A stretch of DNA of 20,385 bases from JAVXAG01 sp040307645. Its GTDB lineage: Bacteria; Bacillota; Clostridia; Peptostreptococcales; Anaerovoracaceae. Position 1 is the first letter of the stretch. Each line of letters begins with the position of its first letter. The DNA lies in assembly GCA_040307645.1 (NCBI GenBank), contig JAWRJF010000010.1, forward strand, positions 1 to 20,385. The letters run 5' to 3'. Below the pieces are notes generated by a model. It had not been told where the DNA came from and did not search any database. It saw only the letters and a list, made by a program, of their open reading frames with translations. The position numbers and the translations under genes are program-made. Of the stretch, positions 1-7,014 are shown piece after piece.

Positions 1-521
1 CCCTGATTCATTGCCTCTTCAGCAGTAATCAGCGACCCACTTTTATTGCTGGCCTCTACAACTACTGTACTTACTGAGAGACCACTTATTATTCTATTCC
101 TTCTCGGAAAAGTATATGGCATTGGTTTAAAGCCTTCAGGATATTCTGATATAACTAAACCTTTGTTGCAAATCTCTTCTTTTAAAGATTGATTTTGACT
201 TGGATAACACAAGTCTATTCCACAGCCTAGCACAGCTATAGTACTTCCGTCAACCTCTAAAGTTCCTTTATGGCAAAAAGTGTCGATTCCTTTTGCAAGT
301 CCACTAACCACAGTGATACCATTTTCTCCCAAACGACTTCCAAGGCTTAAAGCCACATTTTTACCGTATTCCGTACATTTTCGCGCTCCCACTGTGGCAA
401 TACACGTAGTGTGCATAAGTTCAATATTCCCTATGCAAAAAAGTTTTTTTGGCGGGTCTGAAATTAGTTTTAAAAAAGGAGGATACATTTTGTCATCTAT
501 ACCTATCTCTTTAACTTTCAT
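1..521 (-). CDS. dprA: DNA-processing protein DprA (Smf), 5' part, cut by window edge
   Basis: DprA binds incoming single-stranded DNA in the cytoplasm and loads RecA during natural transformation. The first 173 codons are in the window and the reading frame runs open off the left edge. Visible Rossmann-like DprA signatures are VGARKCTEYG (about residues 44-53, usual form VGsR.pT.yG), VSGLAKGIDTFCHKG (72-86), the FPRRNRIISGLS block (138-149) and the VVEAS.KSGSLITAEEA block (154-170). The ATG at 519-521 lies 4 bases after the comM stop, with AGAGG about 8 bases upstream, so the two genes are translationally close. The protein begins directly at the segment before the DPP..LFCIGN strand, so it lacks the N-terminal SAM-like extension found in many DprA proteins. 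The C-terminal end cannot be judged. The family call is secure; a role in transformation here is inferred from family and context. Confidence 0.95.
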   Translation of the reverse strand, partial: MKVKEIGIDDKMYPPFLKLISDPPKKLFCIGNIELMHTTCIATVGARKCTEYGKNVALSLGSRLGENGITVVSGLAKGIDTFCHKGTLEVDGSTIAVLGCGIDLCYPSQNQSLKEEICNKGLVISEYPEGFKPMPYTFPRRNRIISGLSVSTVVVEASNKSGSLITAEEAMNQ

Positions 522-525
522 CTAA

Positions 526-2058
526 CTACCTCTTATCATATTCTAAACTACTTCTATACTGTAATGCCTCTGCAATATGTTGGCAGCCGACAGTTTCACT
601 TTCTTCCATGTCGGCAATTGTCCTTGCAATTTTTACAGTTTTAAACAGTGTTCGAGGATTAAGATTTAGCTTATTAAATGCATTTTGTAATAGTTTCTTT
701 TCATCTCTACCCATTAGACATGCTTCTTCAATATTTCCATTGTCTAATTGACTATTGTATTTAATAGGCAACCGTGCGTATCTCTCTTCTTGAATTTTTA
801 TGGTTTTTTCTATCTGTTTTCTCATATCAGAAGAAGACATACTGTCTATTGATTCAAGACCATCATATGTGATTGGCTGCAAAGTCATATGTAAATCTAT
901 TCTATCTAATATAGGGCCTGAAAGCCTTGCTTTATATTTATCTATCTCATAATCTTTGCACTTACATTTATGTGTGGGATCACCATAATATCCACATTTG
1001 CATGGATTTGTAGCTGCAACTAATAAAAAATCTGCCGGATATATAAAATTATCTCCTTTTCTAAAAAGAGATATTTCTTTTTTTTCCAGAGGTACTCTTA
1101 GCATGTCAATAAGTCCTGCCCCAAATTCCCCTACTTCATCGAGAAATAGTACCCCTTTGTTTGCAAGAGATATTTCCCCAGGCTTAGGATCACTTCCTCC
1201 ACCAATAAGTCCTGCCGGCGTTATCCTATGATGTGGCTTTCTAAAAGGTCTTTTGGTTATATATGGGTTTTCTTTAGTCAGCTGTCCTGCTACTGAGTAT
1301 ATTATGGTTGTCTCAATTATTTCATCGTAGTTCATTTCAGGCATTACAGAAGGAATTCTCTCGGCCATCATAGTTTTACCTGTTCCCGGACTGCCAGTCA
1401 TCAGTAAACCATGATTTCCTGCCACTGCTATAGAAATAACTCTTTTTGCCACTTCTTGACCTTTAACATCTTTAAAATCAAGGTTTTCATCACGCGAAAG
1501 AGCCTGTCTATTAAATTTTCCTTCTTTTATATAGGGCGTTAGGAGTTTTGCTCGATTAAAATGGTCTACGACTTGTTTTAGATTGTCAGCTAGGATTAGA
1601 TTAATCCCTTGAGCTAGGACTGCTTCTTCTTTATTACCTCTGGGAATAATTATGTTATTTATCCCCCTGTCTCTCAAGGCTATAACCATTGGCAAAAGTC
1701 CTTTTACTATATTTATAGACCCATCTAAGGAAAGTTCTCCTATAAATCCATAGGTATCCATCCCCAATGTTTCAATTTTATTGCTTGCTGATAATATTCC
1801 TATTGCCATTGCAAGGTCAAAATGACTCCCCTTCTTTTTTATATTTGCCGGTGCAAGATTAATTGTGATTTTCCCTCTAGGAAAACCTAAGTCTGAATTG
1901 ATTATGGCTGCTTTAATCCTTTCCCTCGCCTCTTTTACTGTGGTATCTGCTAACCCAACGATATTTAAACCCGGCAACCCTTGTGAAATATCTATTTCTA
2001 CGATTACAGGTCTTGCCTCTATACCTAATACAGAGGCACTGAAAATTTTTGATAACAT
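526..2058 (-). CDS. comM: YifB/ComM family magnesium-chelatase-like AAA+ ATPase
   Basis: Members of this family are hexameric AAA+ helicases; ComM promotes branch migration during integration of transforming DNA. The 510-residue length is normal. Residues 1-170 match the ChlI/Lon-protease-like N-terminal domain (GLPGLNIVGLAD, INLAPANIKKKG, DLAMAIGIL). The AAA+ core has Walker A GSPGTGKT at 222-229 and Walker B GVLFLDEV at 302-309, then the PHHRITPAGLIGGG segment upstream of Walker B. Four cysteines at 353, 355, 365 and 367 (NPCKCGYYGD then HKCKC) form the family's probable zinc-binding insertion. The C-terminal part (NLNPRTLFKTVKIARTIADME) is the usual lid domain. The ATG follows a GGGGGA ribosome site, 27 bases after yraN, with dprA immediately downstream. 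In many Firmicutes yraN, comM and dprA occur together, which supports a DNA-processing role. Confidence 0.95.
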   Translation of the reverse strand: MLSKIFSASVLGIEARPVIVEIDISQGLPGLNIVGLADTTVKEARERIKAAIINSDLGFPRGKITINLAPANIKKKGSHFDLAMAIGILSASNKIETLGMDTYGFIGELSLDGSINIVKGLLPMVIALRDRGINNIIIPRGNKEEAVLAQGINLILADNLKQVVDHFNRAKLLTPYIKEGKFNRQALSRDENLDFKDVKGQEVAKRVISIAVAGNHGLLMTGSPGTGKTMMAERIPSVMPEMNYDEIIETTIIYSVAGQLTKENPYITKRPFRKPHHRITPAGLIGGGSDPKPGEISLANKGVLFLDEVGEFGAGLIDMLRVPLEKKEISLFRKGDNFIYPADFLLVAATNPCKCGYYGDPTHKCKCKDYEIDKYKARLSGPILDRIDLHMTLQPITYDGLESIDSMSSSDMRKQIEKTIKIQEERYARLPIKYNSQLDNGNIEEACLMGRDEKKLLQNAFNKLNLNPRTLFKTVKIARTIADMEESETVGCQHIAEALQYRSSLEYDKR

Positions 2059-2085
2059 TATTATCCCCCTTTTTCCTACTCGATA

Positions 2086-2424
2086 TTAGAATGCATTTTT
2101 TATCTGATTAACCATGACTTCTATAACCTGAAATGAATATGCTTTATACCTGCCATGGTTATTTAAAATGTAGTATCTTGCTGTATTTCTAATCCTGCTC
2201 TGTTTTTCCCTTGTGACTGCCTCTGCCGGAAGCCCAAACTCCTCTGATTGTCTTGTTTTTATTTCTATAAAAAATAATTCATCATCTTTTTCTGCTATTA
2301 TATCTATCTCCCCTCTATTAAAACGAAAATTTCTCTCTATAACTTTATAACCCTTTAATGTCAAAAGCTTTGCTGCGAATTCTTCGCCTAGGGTTCCTAT
2401 ACTTCTATTATTTATTTTGCTCAT
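2086..2424 (-). CDS. yraN: YraN/UPF0102 family endonuclease-fold protein
   Basis: This is a small protein of 112 residues with the restriction-endonuclease-like fold of the YraN family. It begins with the typical IGTLGEEFAAKLLTLKGY helix. The core GEIDIIAEKDDELFFIEIKTR provides the Asp and the E-x-K pair expected of a PD-(D/E)xK nuclease centre. The exact biological role of the family is not settled; it travels with DNA-processing genes, as here with comM and dprA downstream. A GTG four codons upstream (2434-2436) also opens the frame, but the ribosome site GGAGGG abuts that GTG, while it lies about 11 bases ahead of the ATG at 2422-2424; I therefore prefer the ATG. Family assignment is firm; catalytic activity is unproven. 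Confidence 0.9.
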   Translation of the reverse strand: MSKINNRSIGTLGEEFAAKLLTLKGYKVIERNFRFNRGEIDIIAEKDDELFFIEIKTRQSEEFGLPAEAVTREKQSRIRNTARYYILNNHGRYKAYSFQVIEVMVNQIKNAF

Positions 2425-2517
2425 AGTTATATACACCCTCCATTTTACATTTTTTTCTATTTATAGGATAACACTACTGTAAATAAATGTAAATACATAT
2501 TTCTTTTTCATTAAATT

Positions 2518-2566
2518 GCCCCTTTGTGATAAATCAAAGGGCCCTGCGCTAAAATCGCAGAGCCCC
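2518..2566 (-). terminator. Pair of overlapping GC-rich hairpins after the HAD gene
   Basis: Two inverted repeats lie about 35 bases past the HAD stop codon. The first, in transcription order, pairs 2556-2565 with 2539-2548 (10 bp, one mismatch, 7-base loop). The second pairs 2535-2541 with 2520-2526 (CCCTTTG against CAAAGGG, 8-base loop). They share bases 2539-2541, so they compete slightly. No run of U follows on the minus strand, so this is not a textbook intrinsic terminator; it may end or attenuate transcription between the HAD gene and yraN, or stabilise an mRNA end. Confidence 0.45.
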
Positions 2567-2599
2567 CGGCCAAAATCAATTATTCATATCATGATTTCT

Positions 2600-3439
2600 T
2601 TAAATATATTTTTCTATAATTTTTGCTACTCCGTCATTGTCGTGGTGATCGGCGATTATATCTGCTATGTTCTTGACCTCATCTGTAGCATTGGCCATTG
2701 CAACTCCAATGCCTGCAAGCTTTAGCATTTCACTGTCATTAGGGCTGTCACCACAGGCCAGCATTTGTGATTTATGTATATCTAGTTTCTGCATTAGAAA
2801 CCTTAGTGCTTCTCCTTTGCTGGTAGTAGCACCGCCAATTTCCCAGTTATGAATAAATGAGGATGTCAAAGTTATGTTATCTATTGCCCTTAGAATATGT
2901 CCCATTTTTTCCTTTTCCTCAAGAAACTCAAAATTTACATTGATGTTTTCTATGGCATCTTTATGGCTTAACATATGATCATAGATGCCCTCTACTGGGT
3001 TTCTCGTTCTTATAATATAATCAACATCTCTGTAAGTAGAACCCTTAGTTGATACCTCTTCATATTCTCTGGCATCTATATATGCTTTGCCTCCTGTAAA
3101 GGCCTCGACAGATAGTTTGTTTTTTCGTAAAATCTCTACTACCTCTTCAATAGCATGGGAAGATATGTAATTGGTATAGATTGCCTTCATTGTTGCAATT
3201 TTAGTAATCTGTGCCCCATTAGAAGTAATTACATATTCGAGACCTTTTATATTAAACAAGTCTTTAGGTAAGGATGATAAGGCCCTTCCTGTGGATATTA
3301 CAATATGTATGTCCTTGGCCATTGCAGCGGCAAAAGCTTCTTTAGTCCGATTTGAAAACTGACCTTTTGCATTTAATGTGGTCCCATCCAGATCTAAAGC
3401 TATTAACTTAATTTTATTTTTTATATTACTCTCTCTCAT
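2600..3439 (-). CDS. Cof-type HAD-superfamily phosphatase
   Basis: This is a cytoplasmic phosphatase of the HAD IIB (Cof/YbiV-like) group, which hydrolyses sugar phosphates and similar small phosphorylated metabolites. All four HAD motifs are present: motif I ALDLDGTTLN near the N-terminus, with nucleophile and acid Asp; motif II VISTGRA; motif III the lysine in TSKGEALRFL; and motif IV CGDSPNDSEML close to the C-terminus. The region between motifs II and III is long enough for the C2 cap domain typical of Cof proteins. The ATG at 3437-3439 is chosen because GAGG lies 7 bases upstream; an ATG two codons earlier is too close to that site. The gene overlaps the end of the upstream hydrolase gene by 14 bases, implying translational coupling. 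The substrate cannot be told from sequence. Confidence 0.92.
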   Translation of the reverse strand: MRESNIKNKIKLIALDLDGTTLNAKGQFSNRTKEAFAAAMAKDIHIVISTGRALSSLPKDLFNIKGLEYVITSNGAQITKIATMKAIYTNYISSHAIEEVVEILRKNKLSVEAFTGGKAYIDAREYEEVSTKGSTYRDVDYIIRTRNPVEGIYDHMLSHKDAIENINVNFEFLEEKEKMGHILRAIDNITLTSSFIHNWEIGGATTSKGEALRFLMQKLDIHKSQMLACGDSPNDSEMLKLAGIGVAMANATDEVKNIADIIADHHDNDGVAKIIEKYI

Positions 3440-4031
3440 GTCCATTCCTCAAAGTTAAAAATTCATAATTGTTTCTTCTTACACACTTCATGGTGCATCC
3501 TTGGTCGTGACCAGGATAAATAGTTATATCATTGTCCCATTTGTCGATTATATCTATTACTGACTTTTTCATTAAATCCTCCGAACCATCGGAAAGGTCT
3601 GTTCTTCCTAAATCAGTATCAAAAATAGTATCACCTGTAAAAACAACTTTACTCTTCTCCGATAAAATACATATGCTTCCTTTAGTATGTCCCGGTGTAT
3701 GGAGTACAACAAGGTCCTCTCCATCAAAAGGTATTATATCTCCATGGGATAATAAAACATCTACATTTTTTTTATACTGGTCTGCATCAGCAAAGTGCAT
3801 AAAGACAGGGCAATTAAAAGTATTTTTTATTACATCTACCCCTCCAACATGATCATAGTGATGGTGAGTTAAAATTATCCCGTCCAAATGCAGTTCCTGC
3901 TCTATAATAAAATTAATATATTTTTTAGGATTATAGCCTGGGTCTATAATATAGCTTGGCCCTCCTTGATGATTATAGATAATATAGCCATTACTTTCAA
4001 GGTTTCCACCTACAAATCTTTTTATATTCAT
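3426..4031 (-). CDS. Metallo-beta-lactamase-fold hydrolase, glyoxalase II-like
   Basis: This 201-residue enzyme has the complete binuclear metal site of the metallo-beta-lactamase fold: H56-x-H58-x-D60-H61 in LTHHHYDHVGG, H115 in HTPGHTKGS, D134 in FTGDTIF and H175 in YPGHDQG. Short single-domain proteins of this type resemble YcbL/glyoxalase II and act as cytoplasmic thioester or related hydrolases, but the C-terminal substrate domain of true glyoxalase II is absent, so the substrate is open. The ATG has a strong GGAGGGG site 7 bases upstream. It is the first gene of a two-gene unit with the HAD phosphatase and diverges from trkA; its probable promoter shares a -35 hexamer with the trkA promoter. 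Confidence 0.92.
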   Translation of the reverse strand: MNIKRFVGGNLESNGYIIYNHQGGPSYIIDPGYNPKKYINFIIEQELHLDGIILTHHHYDHVGGVDVIKNTFNCPVFMHFADADQYKKNVDVLLSHGDIIPFDGEDLVVLHTPGHTKGSICILSEKSKVVFTGDTIFDTDLGRTDLSDGSEDLMKKSVIDIIDKWDNDITIYPGHDQGCTMKCVRRNNYEFLTLRNGHERE

Positions 4032-4061
4032 ATTTTTTCCCCTCCAACTATTGTATTAGTT

Positions 4062-4090
4062 ATTCTACCTTAAAACAAAACCTCTTGCAA
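4062..4090 (-). promoter_or_regulatory. Candidate sigma-A promoter for the hydrolase-HAD unit
   Basis: On the minus strand TTGCAA (4090-4085) is followed after exactly 17 bases by TAGAAT (4067-4062). The -10 matches the TATAAT consensus at 5 of 6 positions and the -35 matches TTGACA at 4 of 6. Transcription would start near 4055, about 25 bases before the hydrolase ATG. The -35 hexamer is self-complementary and is also the best -35 for trkA. This is prediction only. Confidence 0.5.
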
Positions 4091-4113
4091 ATTCATTTTC
4101 AATGAATTAGAAT
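4085..4113 (+). promoter_or_regulatory. Candidate sigma-A promoter for the trk operon
   Basis: TTGCAA (4085-4090), a 17-base spacer and TAGAAT (4108-4113) form a plus-strand promoter with the same hexamers and spacing as the divergent one. Transcription would start near 4120, leaving a leader of about 40 bases before the trkA ATG at 4162. The spacer is almost exactly filled by a palindrome, which suggests that a repressor covers the promoter. Confidence 0.55.
4090..4108. repeat. 19-bp palindrome, probable operator in the trkA promoter
   Basis: AATTCATT (4090-4097) and AATGAATT (4101-4108) are perfect inverted arms around a 3-base centre. The element starts on the last base of the -35 hexamer and ends on the first base of the -10 hexamer of the trkA promoter. 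It also lies just upstream of the -35 of the divergent promoter. That placement is typical of an operator for a dimeric regulator. The regulator is not identified; I could not match it to a named box with confidence. Confidence 0.5.
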
Positions 4114-4161
4114 AGTCTTTATATATTGACAATATGATTAAAAAAACGAAAAGGAAAAGAA

Positions 4162-5526
4162 ATGAAAGTAGCGATTATTGGTGCCGGTAAGCTTGGGCTT
4201 AGAGTTACTGAAGCTTTACTCGGTGGAGATTATGACATTACATTAATTGATAAAAACGATGATGTTTTACAAAAACTATCACAGCAGCTTGACGTTATGC
4301 CTGTAGCAGGGAACGCTAAGCAAATTAGTTTACTAAAAATGATCCAAATTGAAACCTTTGATTTTCTATTAGCTTCTACTGATTCAGATGAAGCTAATAT
4401 TGTTATTTCTTCTTTTGCAAAAAAGCTAGGATGTAAAAAGGTAATTGCACGTGTAAGAGACCCGGAATATATGAATCAATTCGATTTTATAAAAGAAAAA
4501 ATGGAAATTGACTATATAGTAAATCCTGATCTTGCCATAACAGTAGAAATATATAAATACTTAGCAGAAAAATACACTTTAAGCAATGGGATTTTTACAA
4601 GCGGAAAAATTGCTCTTATTGAATTTCCAACAAAAAAATACCCAAAATTAGTAGGTCTTACAATGCCGGAAATAAATCAAGCTTTGCCAAATATGCTTGT
4701 AGTTGCTCTTTCAAGAAATGGTAAGGTAATAATCCCACATGGTGATACAACCATAGAAAACGGTGATGGATTATATGTCATTGGCGAAAAAGAACCTATT
4801 TTCCAATTAAACAAAAAAGTTTATGAAAAAGGAAAATATACTAATTTACAGAAGGTGATGATTATCGGTGGCGGAAAAACCGGGTACTATTTAGCTAGAA
4901 AGCTTTCCGAATTTGGTGCAGCCGTAAAATTAGTAGAAAAAAATAAAGAGAGATGCCATTACCTATCAACACATTTAGAAAATGTTATGATCCTTCATGG
5001 CGACGGAACAGATATTGCCATGCTTGAAGAGGAAAATCTAAATGAGATGGACGCTTTTGTTACAGCTACAGGTTATGATGAAGAAAACCTTTTACTCGCT
5101 CTTACAGCTAAGCAACATGGAATCGCTGACGTTATATCTAAGGTGAGTCATGAAAGCTATACCGGTCTAATTGAAAAAATGGGAATAGATATGGTTTTAA
5201 ACCCTCTTGACATAACTGCCAGCAATATTTTAAGATATATTCAAGGTTCAAAAAGGGTTATTTCCTCTGTTTTAATACAAGGTCAGGCAGAGATTATGGA
5301 AATTATTGCAACTCCCCAAATGAAACTGATAAACATTCCTTTAACAGAGCTTGATTTGCCAGAAGGAGTACTGATTGCAGCTATACATCGAGGCCCTAAC
5401 GTAATTATACCAAACGGCACTACCCGAATTCTTCCAAATGACAGGGTTATTATTCTCAGTCTGTTATCAGAAATCGACGATGTTGAAAAATTATTAAAAT
5501 ATAATAGATTATCTTTATTAAAGTAG
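4162..5526 (+). CDS. trkA: Trk system NAD-binding regulatory protein TrkA
   Basis: TrkA is the peripheral membrane ring protein that gates TrkH-type cation channels in response to nucleotides. The 454 residues show the full duplicated layout: RCK_N 1 with GAGKLG at 7-12 and an acidic LID at 28-30, a TrkA_C domain about 140-220, RCK_N 2 with GGGKTG at 236-241, and a second TrkA_C domain to the end. Both nucleotide-binding Gly-rich loops are intact. The ATG follows AAGGA about 7 bases upstream. It is the first gene of a plus-strand operon and ends 9 bases before trkH. One TrkA serves two TrkH paralogues here. Its promoter probably shares a -35 element with the divergent hydrolase gene. Confidence 0.95.
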   Translation: MKVAIIGAGKLGLRVTEALLGGDYDITLIDKNDDVLQKLSQQLDVMPVAGNAKQISLLKMIQIETFDFLLASTDSDEANIVISSFAKKLGCKKVIARVRDPEYMNQFDFIKEKMEIDYIVNPDLAITVEIYKYLAEKYTLSNGIFTSGKIALIEFPTKKYPKLVGLTMPEINQALPNMLVVALSRNGKVIIPHGDTTIENGDGLYVIGEKEPIFQLNKKVYEKGKYTNLQKVMIIGGGKTGYYLARKLSEFGAAVKLVEKNKERCHYLSTHLENVMILHGDGTDIAMLEEENLNEMDAFVTATGYDEENLLLALTAKQHGIADVISKVSHESYTGLIEKMGIDMVLNPLDITASNILRYIQGSKRVISSVLIQGQAEIMEIIATPQMKLINIPLTELDLPEGVLIAAIHRGPNVIIPNGTTRILPNDRVIILSLLSEIDDVEKLLKYNRLSLLK

Positions 5527-5535
5527 GAGTAAAAA

Positions 5536-7002
5536 ATGTCTGTTAATTTAAAAGGAATTATTCGTATTTTAGGAATATTATTTATAATAATGGGCTTTGC
5601 TTTTATTCCTTCCTTATTGGTCGCATTTATTTATAAGGAAACTTCAAGTATAAAAGGCTTCGCCCTTACCATTATTCCTTGCATAATAATTGGATTATAT
5701 CTAATAAAAAAATTTCACCCTTCTCTTATAAAACCAAAAGTAAGAGATGGGTTTCTTATTGTGTCTTTATGCTGGTTAATTGCTTCAATAATTGGTTCTG
5801 CTCCTTTTGTAATATCAGGTGCAATCCCAAGCCCAATTGATGCATTTTTTGAAACCTGCTCTGGTTTTTCCACCACAGGTTCATCTATATTAACTGATGT
5901 TGAAGCTCTTCCAAAATCTATGGCATTTTGGCGTTCCTTCACCCATTGGCTAGGAGGTATGGGGATTCTGGTATTCCTAATGGCCCTTATGCCTGCACTT
6001 GGAATCGGTGGACAGATTATTGCTAGTGCAGAAACCCCCGGTCCAACCCTAGACAAATTAACACCTAGGTTTTCTGATACTGCAAGAAATCTATATTTAA
6101 TCTATCTCGGTTTCACAGTAGTTGAAACATTTTTATTATGTTTAGGTGGTATGAGTCTATACGATTCTTTAGTTCAAACCTTCGGAACCGTTGGCACAGG
6201 AGGTTTTTCCAATTATGGCAATAGTATTGCTCATTTTGAAAGCCCTTATCTTCAGTGGGTAATCACCATCTTTATGGCTCTTTGTGGTATTAATTTTAAC
6301 CTGTATTTTGTATTTGCAAAAAACGGTCCAAGAAAAATGTTACAAGACCCTGAGTTACGTCTTTATTTAGGAATTATTTTTGGAACTACAGCACTTATAG
6401 CTTTAAATATTTACTTAAGCGGAGTTTACGATACAGTCTCAGAAAGTATTCGTTCTTCTGCTTTCCAAGTTTCATCGATTATTACCACTACAGGATATGC
6501 TACAGCAAATTATGATTTATGGCCAACCTTCAGTAAAATGATGATCTTTTTATTAATGCTGACTGGAGCCTGCTCTGCTTCAACAGGTGGTGGTGTAAAA
6601 ATCATAAGAATATTAGTAGCATTAAAGCTTGTACGAAGAGGTGTTTCACTTAAAATACACCCTAATAGAGTAGTAACTGTTAATCTTAATGGCAAAGTTC
6701 TTTCATCCGATACTGTATCAAATATTGCGAATTTTATATTTTTATATATTTTAGTTATTCTAATTGGCGGTTTTATTGTATCTTTTGATGGTTATGATCT
6801 GATTTCAACTTTTACTGGAGTAATGGCATGCGTTGGTAACATCGGTCCGGGATTTAATTTAGTAGGTCCTGCCATGAACTTCAGCATTTTTAGTGATTTG
6901 TCAAAGCTTGTATTGTCTCTGCTAATGATAGCGGGAAGACTTGAATTGTTTACACTTTTCATGCTATTTTCAAGACACTACTGGAATTCAAATAGAGCAT
7001 AG
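5536..7002 (+). CDS. trkH: TrkH family potassium uptake channel subunit, first copy
   Basis: This is an integral membrane subunit of the Trk potassium uptake system with four repeats of the M1-P-M2 type. Pore loop 1 is FSTTG with Gly115, pore loop 2 is TVGTGGFS, pore loop 3 is TTTGYA and pore loop 4 is NIGPGF, so all four selectivity-filter glycines are present as expected for potassium. The intramembrane gate loop CSASTGGGVK and the conserved MIAGRLE segment near the C-terminus, with its pore-facing Arg, are normal. The 488-residue length is typical. The start is fixed by AGGAG 6 bases upstream of the ATG, 9 bases after trkA. The next gene is a paralogue starting 12 bases downstream. Family and role are secure. 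Confidence 0.95.
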   Translation: MSVNLKGIIRILGILFIIMGFAFIPSLLVAFIYKETSSIKGFALTIIPCIIIGLYLIKKFHPSLIKPKVRDGFLIVSLCWLIASIIGSAPFVISGAIPSPIDAFFETCSGFSTTGSSILTDVEALPKSMAFWRSFTHWLGGMGILVFLMALMPALGIGGQIIASAETPGPTLDKLTPRFSDTARNLYLIYLGFTVVETFLLCLGGMSLYDSLVQTFGTVGTGGFSNYGNSIAHFESPYLQWVITIFMALCGINFNLYFVFAKNGPRKMLQDPELRLYLGIIFGTTALIALNIYLSGVYDTVSESIRSSAFQVSSIITTTGYATANYDLWPTFSKMMIFLLMLTGACSASTGGGVKIIRILVALKLVRRGVSLKIHPNRVVTVNLNGKVLSSDTVSNIANFIFLYILVILIGGFIVSFDGYDLISTFTGVMACVGNIGPGFNLVGPAMNFSIFSDLSKLVLSLLMIAGRLELFTLFMLFSRHYWNSNRA

Positions 7003-7014
7003 GCGGTGAAATAT

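Noticed and set aside
280..525. Plus-strand open frame of 81 codons
   Set aside because: It is antisense to the clear dprA coding sequence and has no ribosome site or recognisable domain.
4051..4056. TACAAT on the minus strand as the -10 of the hydrolase gene
   Set aside because: Possible, but no -35 lies at proper spacing, while TAGAAT at 4067-4062 has TTGCAA at exactly 17 bases.
4126..4131. Perfect TTGACA upstream of trkA as a -35 element
   Set aside because: The sequence 16-18 bases downstream is purine-rich (around 4148-4155) with no -10, and it would overlap the ribosome site; the TTGCAA/TAGAAT pair fits better.
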